Shown here piece by piece: positions 21,594-32,070 of a DNA stretch of 64,000 bases (positions are counted from its first letter, which is position 1; each line of letters opens with the position of its first letter). Origin of the DNA: Coxiella endosymbiont of Dermacentor marginatus (GTDB lineage: Bacteria > Pseudomonadota > Gammaproteobacteria > Coxiellales > Coxiellaceae); assembly GCF_907164955.1 (NCBI RefSeq), contig NZ_OU015521.1, positions 124,001-188,000 on the forward strand. The letters are read 5' to 3'. The notes under the pieces were generated by a model. The model was given only the letters and a program-made list of their open reading frames with translations, was not told the origin of the DNA and did not search any database. The translations under genes were made by a program, and so were the position numbers.

Positions 21594-23417
21594 TTAAGTA
21601 TCATTTTTTATTCTTAAAACGGTTAAAAATGCCTCTTGCGGAAGAGCTACTTTACCTACTTGTTTCATACGCTTTTTACCAGCTTTTTGTTTTTCTAATA
21701 ATTTTCGTTTCCGTGTTATGTCTCCTCCATAACATTTAGCTGTCACGTTTTTGCGCAATGCTTTCACTGATGTACGCGCAATTATTTTAGCACCAATCGC
21801 GGCTTGAATAGTTACCTCAAACATTTGTTGAGGAATTAAATCCTTAAGTCGCTCTACCAATTCACGTCCTCGAGAATAGGCTTGATCTTTGTGTAAAATA
21901 GTTGCTAGAGTATCCACGGTTTTATCACCTATTAAGATGTCTAATTTTATCAGATCTGCCTTTTGGAAGTGACTAAAACTATAATCTAAGGAGGCGTACC
22001 CGCGACTTGCGGATTTTAAGCGATCAAAGAAATCTAGCACCATTTCACTCAACGGAATTTCATAACTCATTGATACTTGAGTATTTAAATATAGTAATTT
22101 TTTTTGAATGCCTCGTTTCTCTATACACAAACTAATTACCGCCCCTAAAAATTCAGGCGGTACTAATATGTTTACTACTGTAATAGGTTCACGAATTTCA
22201 GAGATTTTACCAATCTTTGATAATCGACTCGGATTATCCACATATAAAATCTTATTTTGTTTAGTAACGACTTGATACTTTACCGTGGGTGCCGTGGCAA
22301 TTAACTCAAGATCGTATTCGCGTTCCAAACGTTCCTGGACAATTTCCATATGGAGCATACCGAGAAAACCACAACGAAATCCAAACCCAACAGCATTTGA
22401 AGAATCTGGTTCATAAAATAAAGCTGCATCATTCAAGTGTAGTCTAGCAAGCCCTTCTCGAAGGGCTTCATATTGACTAGAGTTAACGGGAAAAAAACTG
22501 GCAAAAACCTGTGATTTAACTCGACGAAAACCAGATAGAGGTACACTAACAGGCTCTTTAGTACGTGTCAACGTATCTCCTACAGGAGCACCAAAAATAT
22601 CTTTAATTCCAGCAACTATAAACCCTACCATACCGGCCTTCAATGCTTCTAGAGTTTGGCGTTTTGGTGTAAAGTGACCTACCTGCTCGACATAATAATC
22701 TTTTCCTGTCGAAAGAACTTTGATCTTATACCCCTTACGCAAAGTGCCTGCTTTAACTCGTACTAAAGAAACCACTCCCAAATAGCTATCAAACCAAGAA
22801 TCAATAATCAAAGCTTGTAACGGCGCTTCAGGATCTCCCGATGGTGGAGGAATAATAGCAACAATTTGTTCTAGCAGTTCTCGTACTCCATGACCTTCTT
22901 TAGCACTCACCTGAATAGCACCATGTGCCTCGATACCAATAGTATTTTCAATTTCTTGAATAGTGCGCTCAGGATCTGCTTGCGGTAAATCAGTTTTATT
23001 TAATACTGGCAATACTACGAGACCTTGTTCGATAGCTGTATAACAAGTTGCTACCGTTTGCGCTTCTACACCTTGAGTAGCGTCTACCACTAATAAAGCG
23101 CCTTCACAGGCTGCTAATGATCGAGATACCTCATAAGAAAAGTCTACATGCCCTGGGGTATCAATAAAATTTAATTGGTAAGTAAGCCCATTTTTAGCTT
23201 GATAAACCAAGGTAACACTTTGGGCTTTGATAGTAATTCCACGCTCCCGTTCAATATCCATCGAATCAAGAACTTGAGATTTCATCTCGCGATTAGTCAA
23301 TCCACCACAAAGCTGAATGAATCGATCCGCTAATGTGGATTTACCGTGATCAATGTGTGCGACAATCGAAAAATTACGAATAAACTTTTGGAGCATTGTT
23401 GTCATCAGTTTTGTCAT
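21594..23417 (-). CDS. lepA: Elongation factor 4 (LepA)
   Basis: LepA is a ribosome-binding translational GTPase. The 607-residue protein has G1 AHIDHGKST, the switch region [15 protein letters not shown]3 DTPGHVDF and G4 NKTDLP, then EF-G-like domains and the LepA-specific C-terminal domain ([20 protein letters not shown]). Three in-frame ATG codons (residues 1, 6 and 9) are possible; starting at the third gives 599 residues, the E. coli length. No strong ribosome-binding site decides this. The lepB remnant follows on the same strand. Confidence 0.96.
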   Translation of the reverse strand: MTKLMTTMLQKFIRNFSIVAHIDHGKSTLADRFIQLCGGLTNREMKSQVLDSMDIERERGITIKAQSVTLVYQAKNGLTYQLNFIDTPGHVDFSYEVSRSLAACEGALLVVDATQGVEAQTVATCYTAIEQGLVVLPVLNKTDLPQADPERTIQEIENTIGIEAHGAIQVSAKEGHGVRELLEQIVAIIPPPSGDPEAPLQALIIDSWFDSYLGVVSLVRVKAGTLRKGYKIKVLSTGKDYYVEQVGHFTPKRQTLEALKAGMVGFIVAGIKDIFGAPVGDTLTRTKEPVSVPLSGFRRVKSQVFASFFPVNSSQYEALREGLARLHLNDAALFYEPDSSNAVGFGFRCGFLGMLHMEIVQERLEREYDLELIATAPTVKYQVVTKQNKILYVDNPSRLSKIGKISEIREPITVVNILVPPEFLGAVISLCIEKRGIQKKLLYLNTQVSMSYEIPLSEMVLDFFDRLKSASRGYASLDYSFSHFQKADLIKLDILIGDKTVDTLATILHKDQAYSRGRELVERLKDLIPQQMFEVTIQAAIGAKIIARTSVKALRKNVTAKCYGGDITRKRKLLEKQKAGKKRMKQVGKVALPQEAFLTVLRIKNDT

Positions 23418-24137
23418 CTTTCAATGGGTAAATAGTAGCATATTCGCGCGAACGCAGCGAGATTCCTAATTCTAATCGCGATTATTAAAAGAATTGAAAA
23501 ATTCTTATGTTTCTCAGAGGAAGTTGTTTCTTTAAAATGCTTGACATATGGATTTTCTCTGGCAACATAAAAATCAATACTCAATAAACGCGCACAGTTA
23601 CTGCAGCATGCTCAAAGTAATGGAGGAAAATAGCTGTAGTTAACGATTCTTAACTATCCTCAGATTCATAATTTGGAAATTACAACTGTATTTACCCCTA
23701 TTAAGTCGTTTATTGAGTTAATATTAGTGTTTTTAACGCTACACTTTCTTTATTCTAGTGCAGAACTAACATCAGCTATAATCAAAAACAGTTTATCATT
23801 CAAGTTCATCGCTCATTATTTTAATTTTTCCTCTTTTTACTGAAATTCTTATACTTTTTTTACTTTATCTTTATAAAAACACTTCAGTAATTACTTGAAA
23901 CCTTCCCCACTACTCAATTCATCAAATCTGCTGTAATTAGACTGTTCTAATACCAAATGACAATTTTTAATCTTATATAATGAAGTTCAATGATTATTTT
24001 TTAAAATCATCTGTTTTAAGGATCTAGCAACACAGCTAAAATACTGAGAATTGTCTTAATTACAGGTTTAAAATAGATATTAACTATGATGTCTTATATT
24101 ACTTTAATATGCACTAATACTAGTTTTTCGATAATGA

Positions 24138-24326
24138 TCATTCTATTTTATCTAAAACAATAATAAATGCACGATTTGAATAAAAATATGATCTTTTTTG
24201 CATGGTGATTCGATAAATAAAGTTTGCTATATTGCCGCTTTCTGGAGTAACCTCGTCATCTTTTTTTATGGAATAGATTCTTGTGTTAGCTTCATCGATA
24301 GGATTTTTCGCCTGGACGAAACTCTA
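24138..24326 (-). pseudogene. Unidentified coding remnant
   Basis: A minus-strand frame ending with a stop at 24138-24140 is open for about 60 codons back to a TAG at 24324-24326. It reads as protein (KNPIDEANTRIYSIKKDDEV, ANFIYRITMQKRSYFYSNRA). Upstream pieces in other frames (RVICDNEEMDMPSTRKF) suggest it continues across frameshifts. No family recognised. Confidence 0.35.
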
Positions 24327-24556
24327 CCTCCATATTTAACCATCAACTTTTAAATTTTCTTGTACTAGGCATGTCCATTTCCTCATTATCACAAATAACA
24401 CGCGCAGTTTTAAGACATAATTCCATGAAAATAAATGATGTATCAAGATTAACGTTCCTTGCTCATGATAATGAGACCTGCAAGAAAATGAACACAATAA
24501 TTAAAACATGGCTATTCTAACAACCGCTTGCTCTAGCTAACTAAGATATTGCAATA

Positions 24557-24586
24557 TTAGTAGGATATTTCAAAATATCCTACTAA
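24557..24586. terminator. Perfect stem-loop, 14-base arms
   Basis: TTAGTAGGATATTT (24557-24570) and its exact complement (24573-24586) are separated by two bases. It stands in spacer with no adjacent gene, so it may be the terminator of a lost gene. Confidence 0.45.
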
Positions 24587-24923
24587 ACAGCTCAATACCG
24601 TATAACCCGCAACTGCTAAAATAATTAAAAATAAAGAAACTAAGAAGTCTGTTAACCAATCATATCCACTGGATATGTAGTTGATTTACTTATGAAAGAA
24701 AAACCATTATTAATTTCAGCAATCATCGAATAAAGTCTCATAACAGCTAATAAAAAATGATTTTCAATTAAACTATAATTAAGCTATAGAAATATTTTAG
24801 ATTCGTTAGTACCTAAATTTTCTTTGTCAGATAAAAAATACGTTTTATATCCTTAAAAAAATTTACTGAAATGAATTCCATGTCAAACACTTTTGTAATG
24901 TGCGCCTCAATGCTGACCACAAG

Positions 24924-24951
24924 AAGTATCATAACATGTGTTATGATACTT
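24924..24951 (-). terminator. Stem-loop downstream of tilS
   Basis: AAGTATCATAACA (24924-24936) is repeated exactly inverted at 24939-24951. It lies about 40 bases after the tilS stop and probably ends the accA-tilS transcript. No long T-run follows. Confidence 0.5.
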
Positions 24952-24990
24952 AATTAACACTTTATATTCAGTCGGATATAGGAACAAAGT

Positions 24991-26337
24991 TTATTTTAGC
25001 TTGTCTGTCTCAAAATTAACAACCCATCCCCATTCTGAATTTTTCGCCATACAATCTTCACAAACACAATAACCTACGATAGCTGCTAATTTTTCATTAC
25101 GATAAATTAACGGAATAGAATCACGTTTCCAAGCTGGGATTTTCCATGCCTGCATTAGTTTTTTTAATGCATGGCTTTCTTTTCGACCTACCGGCTGACA
25201 TCGTTCGCCTCCTTGTCGAAAACGTACTGTTATTTGATGAATATCAGGCGTAACCTTAATTCCCTCACCCTTTCGTTTTGTAGCCTTTAAAATTCCAAAA
25301 TTATTGGGAAGAATTAACAACCTTTGAAAATCCCATGGAATGACTAAATTGGCATCATGTGGTGGTGAAAAATCTAACAAATAGAGCTCATTTCTATATC
25401 GACGAATTTCCACATTATGATAAATAAAAATGGGATTTGCATTTTCTTCTGCTTCTAATACGTCTTTTCGTATCTGTTCTAATTGCTTAGTTTGAGGCGT
25501 AAGGAATCCCCTGCAAGAAATCCACCGTCGTAAAACATTTCTCTGCCTCTCAGGAGTTAATTGTAATAGTGTCTTAATCGCTAATTTTGTGCCAATTTGT
25601 ATAGCTTTCAAGTCATTATCCGCTAACTGATTAAGCAAAAAAGTCGCTTCAGCACAATGGCTCGCCGATCGGGAAATAATGGCGGGTGCTTCATGCCATC
25701 GTCGCTGTAAAATAGGCAGCACTGTATGACGTAAATAGTTGCGATTAAATCGCAACTCTAAATTCATATCATCTTCAATCCAATGTAAATAATTTTTTTC
25801 AGCATAAACTTTTAATTCACTGCGATTAAAATCCAGTAGCGGACGCAATAAATAACCAGAACCTAATTTCTTTTTCATTGGAATAGCGCTTAATCCTTTA
25901 ATACCGGAACCACGCATTAACTGCAACAAAAAAGTTTCCGCTTGATCATTTTGAGTATGAGCTGTTAAAATGTTTTCATTCTCGCGAATAATACAGCGAA
26001 ATATTTCATGACGAGCTTCTCGGGCAACTGCCTCAATACTGTCACCTGGATAAATTGTTAGCCTTAATTGTTTTGTCTGAAAAGGCACCTTTAATTTTTC
26101 ACAGGTATGTTGACAGTGTTGTTCCCACAGATCAGACTTTGGGTTAAGTTTGTGATTGATGTGCAGAGCTTGAATCTGTAAGAGTGGATTTTTCTTAAGG
26201 CATTCGTTCATCGCATGCAGCAGGACATGCGAATCTAAGCCACCACTATAAGCGATATAAAAATGAGAACTACTAGTAAGCGTGATCAAAACTGTAAAAA
26301 GTTTCTCTGACGTAAAGCATTGCTCAACACTTGCCAT
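24991..26337 (-). CDS. tilS: tRNA(Ile)-lysidine synthase
   Basis: TilS attaches lysine to C34 of tRNA(Ile) CAU so that it reads AUA instead of AUG; essential. The 448-residue protein has the PP-loop SGGLDS at residues 31-36, the catalytic-core segment [21 protein letters not shown], and the two C-terminal domains ([20 protein letters not shown] and [19 protein letters not shown]). The ATG overlaps the end of accA by 14 bases, indicating cotranscription. Confidence 0.95.
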   Translation of the reverse strand: MASVEQCFTSEKLFTVLITLTSSSHFYIAYSGGLDSHVLLHAMNECLKKNPLLQIQALHINHKLNPKSDLWEQHCQHTCEKLKVPFQTKQLRLTIYPGDSIEAVAREARHEIFRCIIRENENILTAHTQNDQAETFLLQLMRGSGIKGLSAIPMKKKLGSGYLLRPLLDFNRSELKVYAEKNYLHWIEDDMNLELRFNRNYLRHTVLPILQRRWHEAPAIISRSASHCAEATFLLNQLADNDLKAIQIGTKLAIKTLLQLTPERQRNVLRRWISCRGFLTPQTKQLEQIRKDVLEAEENANPIFIYHNVEIRRYRNELYLLDFSPPHDANLVIPWDFQRLLILPNNFGILKATKRKGEGIKVTPDIHQITVRFRQGGERCQPVGRKESHALKKLMQAWKIPAWKRDSIPLIYRNEKLAAIVGYCVCEDCMAKNSEWGWVVNFETDKLK

Positions 26338-27274
26338 AACTTAACCATCGGCGATAACGTTCTTCTAGAAGAGTGTCAATAGGTTTAGATTGCAAGGCAG
26401 ACAAGTTTAACTGTAAGCGTTTCTTAAGTTTCTCTGTCATAGCCTCAATATCGCGGTGTGCCCCCCCAAGCGGTTCTTCTATCACTTCATCAATTAAGTT
26501 CAATTCATAGAGTCGTTCTGCGGTTAGTCCAAGTGCTTCAGCCGCCTCGCTTGCCTTTTCAACACTTTTCCATAAAATGGAAGCGCAACCTTCTGGCGAA
26601 ATTACAGAATAATAAGCGTATTGCAACATTAAAGTACGATCTCCTACACCAATAGCTAATGCACCGCCTGAACAACCCTCACCGATTATGATACAAATAA
26701 TTGGGGTCCTTAACTGTGACATTTCATAAAGATTTCGAGCGATGGCTTCGCTTTGATTGCGTTCTTCAGCACCCACTCCAGGATAAGCCCCTGGTGTATC
26801 AATCAATGTAATAACCGGAATTAAAAATCGCTCAGCAAGTTTCATTAATCGCAACCCTTTTCTAAATCCTTCTGGCTTCAACATGCCAAAATTACGGTAG
26901 ATTTTTTCTTTAGTAGTTCGGCCTTTTTCTTGACCGATTACCATGACTGGTTCATTATCTAGACGAGCTAATCCTCCGATGATGCTAGCATCATCGTCAT
27001 AATGACGATCACCGTGTAGTTCGTTGAAATATAAAAAAATCCTCTGAAGATAATCGATGGTATGCGGACGCAAAGGGTGCCGTGCCAGTTGCACAATCTG
27101 ATGTGCTCTTAAATTAGAAAAGATTTGGCGTGTCAGTTGAGCATTTTTTTCTTCTAGCTTAGCAATTTCTTCGATAAGATTAAGTTCTTGATTGGTATCT
27201 ACACGACGGAGTTCATTGATTTTTTCCTGAAGCTCTGCAATGGGTTGCTCAAAATCTAAATAGTCCAAATTCAT
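26324..27274 (-). CDS. accA: Acetyl-CoA carboxylase carboxyltransferase subunit alpha
   Basis: AccA pairs with AccD to move carboxyl from biotin to acetyl-CoA, making malonyl-CoA for fatty acid synthesis. The ATG at 27274 gives 316 residues, the standard length, with AGGG nearby upstream; the frame is open to 27322 but those residues are not family-like. Visible motifs are [18 protein letters not shown] at the N-terminus, [37 protein letters not shown] and [16 protein letters not shown] run of seven C (26461-26467) lies inside. The start is only 25 bases from the divergent transporter. Confidence 0.96.
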   Translation of the reverse strand: MNLDYLDFEQPIAELQEKINELRRVDTNQELNLIEEIAKLEEKNAQLTRQIFSNLRAHQIVQLARHPLRPHTIDYLQRIFLYFNELHGDRHYDDDASIIGGLARLDNEPVMVIGQEKGRTTKEKIYRNFGMLKPEGFRKGLRLMKLAERFLIPVITLIDTPGAYPGVGAEERNQSEAIARNLYEMSQLRTPIICIIIGEGCSGGALAIGVGDRTLMLQYAYYSVISPEGCASILWKSVEKASEAAEALGLTAERLYELNLIDEVIEEPLGGAHRDIEAMTEKLKKRLQLNLSALQSKPIDTLLEERYRRWLSYGKC

Positions 27275-27299
27275 AATTAACCCTATCAGTGAAACAAAT

Positions 27300-28157
27300 A
27301 TGGTTAAATGTAGCAGTGCCAATTTATTTCTGCTAGGAGTTAATATATCACTCTTTGATTATAAGTGTCTAATTGCCTTCATTATTGCTATTGTTACTCT
27401 AACGGTAGGTTTTACGTCGTTACACTTTGTGCGTCGCTATCAGCATTTATTGCTAATGAGCGATGCCTTTGCCGACGGGATCTTTTTAGGAACGGCCGTT
27501 TTCCATTTATTTCCTGATGCTATTCAAGGGCTATTAAACAAGGTTGGTGCATTAAGCTCCTATATCCTAGTTATTGTTTTTATGGGGTTCGGATTTTTAC
27601 TTCTGTTTAGTCTTGAACGTTCAATTATACGAAGAGAAAAACAACATAAAATTAAGTCCACGGACCAAATGTGTATGCCGAGCACTTGGATGCTAACAGG
27701 AATTTTATCGGTTCATGCTCTTATTGTTGGAGCTGCGTTCGGCATTTCAGATACGATCAATGTCATATCACTTCTGTCGATTGCTATTCTTGTGCACAAA
27801 GGATTTGAGAGTTTTGCTTTAATAATGGGACTTCATTTTGGTATTAAAAGCGAAAACAAAATAAAAGGGACTTTATGGGCTTTTTCTTTTGTGACTCCAT
27901 TTGGAATTATTATGGCTGCTTTTATTGAATTTTTTCTTCAGACACGACTGGCTGTTGTTATTACAAGTTTACTTAGCGCATTTGCTGCCGGTAGTTTCTT
28001 TTATATTGGGGCGCTCCATGGGGTCGTCAATGAACATTTTCACTCTCTACATGACCCCTTAAAGTGTTATCAAAAAGTACTTGCCATCTCCTTTGGGATT
28101 ATTGCGATGGCCATCATGATGGTTATTATTTGGTTCTTAAAGCCAATTATTATGTAA
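27300..28157 (+). CDS. ZIP-family metal transporter
   Basis: A 285-residue membrane protein with about eight hydrophobic helices. The ZIP metal-site motifs are visible: [12 protein letters not shown] in the fourth helix and [13 protein letters not shown] in the fifth, where His and Glu line the metal path, plus AVFHLFPDA in the second. A variable loop after helix 3 is rich in charge (RREKQHKIK). The likely substrate is zinc or another divalent metal (family inference). The start is uncertain: the ATG at 27300 leaves 25 bases to the divergent accA start, and GGAG near 27337 hints at a later, non-ATG start. Confidence 0.85.
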   Translation: MVKCSSANLFLLGVNISLFDYKCLIAFIIAIVTLTVGFTSLHFVRRYQHLLLMSDAFADGIFLGTAVFHLFPDAIQGLLNKVGALSSYILVIVFMGFGFLLLFSLERSIIRREKQHKIKSTDQMCMPSTWMLTGILSVHALIVGAAFGISDTINVISLLSIAILVHKGFESFALIMGLHFGIKSENKIKGTLWAFSFVTPFGIIMAAFIEFFLQTRLAVVITSLLSAFAAGSFFYIGALHGVVNEHFHSLHDPLKCYQKVLAISFGIIAMAIMMVIIWFLKPIIM

Positions 28158-28876
28158 CTTCAATAGAAATCCGATCATCGAAAATAAAACATTTACCTTT
28201 AAAAAAGGCTCCACCACAATTGCTAAATGATTGAATGTTAAGATCAATAACATCAGTAAAGGTTCCCATTGACTTCAAAATCGCTACGTATATCGAGAAC
28301 TACCATATCATGCTTTTCTTGATACCAGTGATGAAAAGTTTCAGGTGAAACATGCGAATTGTTTCTTTTTCTGGATTAATATCAGGGCAGCGTATCGTGA
28401 TGATTTCTTCTTTAATCTGAACAACAAATTTCTTGAAGGAGTAAATTTTGAGCTGCTTTTTATTAGTTTTATACCCTTGTTTGCTTCCAAGTTATTTGTC
28501 TGGGATGATTTGGTTTTTTTGAGCATAGGAGATGAGATAGATTGCTCTCTGTTATAAAATGCGTTGTTATTTTCACGGACGATAATAAAAGAAATTATTT
28601 AAAGAAATAGAAGCCTAAAATCTTCCAGAAGATCACTAGAAACCTAGAAGATCGCTATTCTTAATCCCCGGTCTCTTGTTCTGAAGTCACTAGCAAAAAA
28701 AGGTTTTAATAATGTTTCATATAATTCTTTTCCAGCCTAAAATTATTGCCACAGCGAATAAAGAAACATCATTCATGCTCTCTTATCGATCTGCAGATGT
28801 TTTTACTAACTTTAAAAAATAAGGATCTAACTCATCTCTATAATAGTAAGGGTTTTTTAACTTTTAGAACATCATA
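28158..28876. other. Spacer holding the trhO fossil
   Basis: About 700 bases between the ZIP gene and gpsA. The trhO remnant occupies roughly 28195-28557; the rest has no recognisable feature. Confidence 0.6.
28195..28557 (-). pseudogene. TrhO/YceA rhodanese-family remnant
   Basis: Pieces on the minus strand match the tRNA uridine 5-oxyacetic-acid hydroxylase family (TrhO, UPF0176). FVVQIKEEIITIRCPDINPE (from about 28435) fits the family linker, then a frame change leads to SPETFHHWYQEKHDMVVLDI followed by RSDFEVNGN, and after another change GTFTDVIDLNIQSF (compare VLDTRNDYEV and GTFENAIDL). The active-site Cys region is missing. TrhO makes ho5U at wobble position 34 of some tRNAs. It is clearly non-functional. 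Confidence 0.8.
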
Positions 28877-29872
28877 CTAAGGTTCTGTTTTAGTAGACCG
28901 GTGTAAAAGTTCTTGAACAGCCTGCTTTGGTTCAAGATTTTCATGCAGAATGCGATAAATTTGCTGTGTAATAGGCATATCAATTTTATATTTTTTTGCG
29001 AGTGCCAAAACTTGATTAATATTATAAAGACCCTCAATTGCTTGACCAATTGCTTTCTCTGCATTTTCCTTGATTACACCCCCACCTAATGCTAAACCAA
29101 ATTGACGATTACGTGATTGATTATCCGTACAAGTAAGAACTAAATCCCCTAATCCAGCTAATCCAATTAAGGTTTCTTGCTGGCCTCCTAAGGCCCTAAC
29201 TAAACGGCCCATCTCAGTTAGTCCTCGAGTGATTAAGGCAGCTCGAGCATTCGCACCTAAGGCCAACTTATCACTGATTCCGGTCGCAATGGCTAATATG
29301 TTTTTTACACTTCCGCAAATTTCAGCCCCTACTAAATCGTTATTTTGATACACTCGAAAATAGGGACTATGAAACCGTTCAATTAAATCATGAGAAAATA
29401 CTGTATTATTACTGGCTAATGTTATCGCAGTTGGCAATCCAGATGCTACTTCGATAGCAAGACTTGGACCTGATAATACCGCAATAGGTATTTTTCCAAA
29501 TTCTGCTTCAATAACTTCATGCAACAGACGATTATCAGAAGAAAGACCTTTAGTTCCAAAGGCAATACGCCCACGGGAATTAATATAAGGTTTAATCTCC
29601 TGAACTACTTGCTGAAAAGCAAAGCTAGGTACAACGATTAATATATCAGTTACTCCTTGCAAGCTTGCTTTTAAATTGTGATAAACACGTAATGACTTCG
29701 GAAAATGATAATTCGGTAAATAACGGCCGTTAACACCATCCAATTGCATTTCCTGCGCATGTTTCTTTTTATAAGACCAGAGTCGAATATTTTGACCTTT
29801 GCGAGATAACAAAAGAGCTAGAGCCGTTCCCCAAGAACCAGCACCAAGGATGGTTAGCGGACGGTTCATCAT
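28877..29872 (-). CDS. gpsA: Glycerol-3-phosphate dehydrogenase [NAD(P)+]
   Basis: GpsA reduces dihydroxyacetone phosphate to sn-glycerol 3-phosphate for phospholipid synthesis. The 331-residue protein has the Rossmann motif [12 protein letters not shown] at the N-terminus, FGTKGLSSD and [20 protein letters not shown], then the C-terminal domain with the catalytic-lysine segment [18 protein letters not shown] and [12 protein letters not shown]. The ATG overlaps the secB stop by four bases (ATGA). The secB-gpsA pair is the usual gammaproteobacterial order. Confidence 0.96.
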   Translation of the reverse strand: MMNRPLTILGAGSWGTALALLLSRKGQNIRLWSYKKKHAQEMQLDGVNGRYLPNYHFPKSLRVYHNLKASLQGVTDILIVVPSFAFQQVVQEIKPYINSRGRIAFGTKGLSSDNRLLHEVIEAEFGKIPIAVLSGPSLAIEVASGLPTAITLASNNTVFSHDLIERFHSPYFRVYQNNDLVGAEICGSVKNILAIATGISDKLALGANARAALITRGLTEMGRLVRALGGQQETLIGLAGLGDLVLTCTDNQSRNRQFGLALGGGVIKENAEKAIGQAIEGLYNINQVLALAKKYKIDMPITQQIYRILHENLEPKQAVQELLHRSTKTEP

Positions 29873-30354
29873 ATATAATGCACACGATCTCTGTCGTTAT
29901 TCTCTTGGGAACGATTATGTTGTTCTACAAGTAAGTCAAAATTTATTGGTGCTAAATAAAGCTGAGGAAATCCTCCACGCACAACCATATTCGTAATCGC
30001 TTCGCACGCATAGGGATAAAGGATATTGGGGCAAGAACTTTCTAACATCAGTCGCATTTGGTTCTCAGGAAAATTTTTTATAATAAAAATGCCGGCCTGA
30101 AAAGTTTCAGCTATAAAAATAGTTTTTTCTTTTATTTTAACCGTAGCCTTCACGATTAAAATTACTTCGTGATTATCGCTTCCTAAATCATTTATCTTAG
30201 TGGCTAAATCCAAATCTAATGCTGGACTCCATGGTTCAAAAAACACTTGAGGGCTATACGGAGATTCAAATGACGAATCTTTCACATACAATCGCTGGAT
30301 TGTAAATTCAGGATCATTATTTGATTGATTAATCTTTTGATTTTTTTCCATCAA
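29869..30354 (-). CDS. secB: Protein-export chaperone SecB
   Basis: SecB keeps preproteins unfolded and passes them to SecA. The 161-residue protein has the family core [19 protein letters not shown], then [11 protein letters not shown], and the C-terminal half [20 protein letters not shown] followed by [12 protein letters not shown]. The polar tail is typical. The gene precedes gpsA with a four-base overlap. The grxC gene that usually lies just upstream is here a fossil. Confidence 0.96.
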   Translation of the reverse strand: MMEKNQKINQSNNDPEFTIQRLYVKDSSFESPYSPQVFFEPWSPALDLDLATKINDLGSDNHEVILIVKATVKIKEKTIFIAETFQAGIFIIKNFPENQMRLMLESSCPNILYPYACEAITNMVVRGGFPQLYLAPINFDLLVEQHNRSQENNDRDRVHYI

Positions 30355-30407
30355 GCTTCCTCAATTTTTATTTTATTAGAAATTAATACATTATCTAATT
30401 CTTTTCT

Positions 30408-30625
30408 TTATTCTAGCTTCTAAAAATCATCGAAACTACAAATTCCTTGGTCATTTATAAAATTTATAAATATTTGTGTAACACTTCGTTGTTTATTGGT
30501 TCCATTTAATCATTTCTCCAAATTTCTCTGGTTTCTTATCTACAATAAAGGATTTCTAGATAATCCACACTTTTTTGCTCGAGAAGAGCTTTTGTCATCA
30601 AACAATAAAAGCAATAAATAGTCAG
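30408..30625 (-). pseudogene. grxC: Glutaredoxin GrxC remnant
   Basis: Between the yibN-like gene and secB, where grxC is expected, the minus strand shows YCFYC followed by TKALLEQKSVDYLEI (compare CPYCxxAKxLLxxKxVxYxEI) and, in another frame, QRSVTQIFINFINDQG and FDDF, stop, KLE (compare RRTVPQIFIN and GGCDDL). The first Cys of the CPYC site has become Tyr, and several stops and frame changes are present. Glutaredoxin 3 is a small glutathione-dependent disulfide reductase. Confidence 0.8.
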
Positions 30626-30649
30626 TGATATAAACCTACTTTATTTACA

Positions 30650-31099
30650 TTACTTTATTACTGGCATATTCGCATTGATCCAAGCGCTCATACCACCAAC
30701 GAGCATATAAACTTTTTGATAATCTTGTTTATATAATTTATTAACAAAATAAGCAGATTCTTTGCCTGTCGTACAAACAATAATTAAAGTTTGTTGTTTA
30801 TATTGCTCAATCTCTTTAAAACTCTTATTCAATTCGGTGACAGGAATATTAATCGCATGGGTGATATGCCCTTTCTCAAATGTTTTAGAGTCACGAATAT
30901 CAATAACTACAGCTTTTTCGTTGTTAATTAACTGAACTACTTGAGCAGGTGTCAAGCGATTATTTCTCCCTAGCCCTTTATTCAATACCTCTAAAATAGA
31001 TAAGACAATCAACATAATGATAAATGTTGTAACTAAAAGCCAGTGGTTATTAATAAATTGAGATAATTTTTCCATAATACGAGTCAATAAAGTATACAT
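30650..31099 (-). CDS. Membrane-anchored rhodanese-like protein, YibN type
   Basis: A 149-residue protein with one N-terminal membrane helix (about residues 20-38) and a single rhodanese domain: AVVIDIRDSKTFEKGHITHA, INIPVTEL and the active-site loop VCTTGKES with Cys109. The order yibN-grxC-secB-gpsA is the classic one, so this is the YibN equivalent; its substrate is unknown. The domain looks complete, with conserved Asp67 and Arg69 before the loop. Confidence 0.88.
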   Translation of the reverse strand: MYTLLTRIMEKLSQFINNHWLLVTTFIIMLIVLSILEVLNKGLGRNNRLTPAQVVQLINNEKAVVIDIRDSKTFEKGHITHAINIPVTELNKSFKEIEQYKQQTLIIVCTTGKESAYFVNKLYKQDYQKVYMLVGGMSAWINANMPVIK

Positions 31100-31147
31100 G
31101 ATTCAAACAGGGGATGTAAGCTAACAATTCCCTTTAATATATGCTCA

Positions 31148-31179
31148 CTACTCGAAATACTTGCTACTCGAAATACTTG
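31148..31179. repeat. Exact 16-base tandem duplication
   Basis: CTACTCGAAATACTTG occurs twice in direct succession (31148-31163 and 31164-31179) in the short gap between the DUF2520 gene and the rhodanese gene. Confidence 0.9.
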
Positions 31180-31194
31180 TAATCTTTAGGACTT

Positions 31195-32070
31195 TTAATT
31201 TATTAAGAGTGAAAACATTTGAGCAAAAGCTTCCTTTTTACTATCTGTCAAATTCGTAAGTGTTAAAGTTGACAAACCAAGTACTTTATAAAGCTCTATT
31301 AAATTAGTTTTTGACAACGCTTGCAAATGACTTCTAATCACCTCTAAGTCACCACGGCTAATAGGACCTGTTAATGCTGTTTCGGTTGATTGAGTAAATT
31401 CAAGATTATCTATGGTATTTTTCATTAGATTTAAAATTACTTTAAACCCATTTTCCTTTGTTATCCCAGCGTTTTTTAAACAAGATAAAGCACTTTCGAA
31501 TAGTGTGACCAAATAATTTGAAGCGAAAACACCTGCGGCATGATAAATGCTTTTATTTTCCTTATCAATCGGATGAATCGAATAATTCATTGTCTTAAAA
31601 AGATAAGATAATAAATTTAATGCTTCAGCATCACCCTCGAAAGTACAATAATTATTGTAATCACGATTTATATCAAAAGGAATAGAAAAACTTCGCATAG
31701 GATGCACGCTAGCAATGTAACAGTCTTTTTCTTTTAGAGAAATCAATAAATCTGATGAAAAAGAACCACTACAATGAAGTATAATACTGCCTGTTTTGAG
31801 ATTACAACTTTTTGTTAGATTTTGACAACAATTTGTTATTACATCATCGTAAGTGGTAATAAAAGTGACATCGGCTGGTGGTAGTTCTTGAATTTCCGCA
31901 AAAGCTTTACCTTGTCCAATAAAGGCTATTGCTTTTTTACCACTTTCCAATGAGCGATTACATACTCCTTGAATAGTAGCAACCTTGCTGTCTACAATTT
32001 GTTTAGCGATAGTTTTTCCAACACGCCCTGCACCGATGAAATTTATTATAATGGATATGGAGTTAATCAA
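31195..32070 (-). CDS. Rossmann-like and DUF2520 domain protein
   Basis: A 291-residue protein with an N-terminal dinucleotide-binding motif GAGRVGKTIAKQ (from residue 13) and the C-terminal DUF2520 helical domain: the linking segment SVHPMRSFSIPF is typical, then SIYHAAGVFASNYLVTLFES and TGPISRGDLEVIRSHLQAL. The fold is like 6-phosphogluconate or ketopantoate reductases, so an NAD(P)-dependent oxidoreductase is likely, substrate unknown. It precedes the rhodanese gene on the same strand. Confidence 0.88.
   Translation of the reverse strand: MINSISIIINFIGAGRVGKTIAKQIVDSKVATIQGVCNRSLESGKKAIAFIGQGKAFAEIQELPPADVTFITTYDDVITNCCQNLTKSCNLKTGSIILHCSGSFSSDLLISLKEKDCYIASVHPMRSFSIPFDINRDYNNYCTFEGDAEALNLLSYLFKTMNYSIHPIDKENKSIYHAAGVFASNYLVTLFESALSCLKNAGITKENGFKVILNLMKNTIDNLEFTQSTETALTGPISRGDLEVIRSHLQALSKTNLIELYKVLGLSTLTLTNLTDSKKEAFAQMFSLLIN

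Larger units (their letters stand above)
23418..24990. other. Long spacer with a gene remnant and two hairpins
   Basis: About 1.6 kb between lepA and tilS without an intact gene. It holds an unidentified remnant (24138-24326) and two perfect stem-loops (24557-24586 and 24924-24951). The rest is AT-rich and featureless. Confidence 0.6.
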
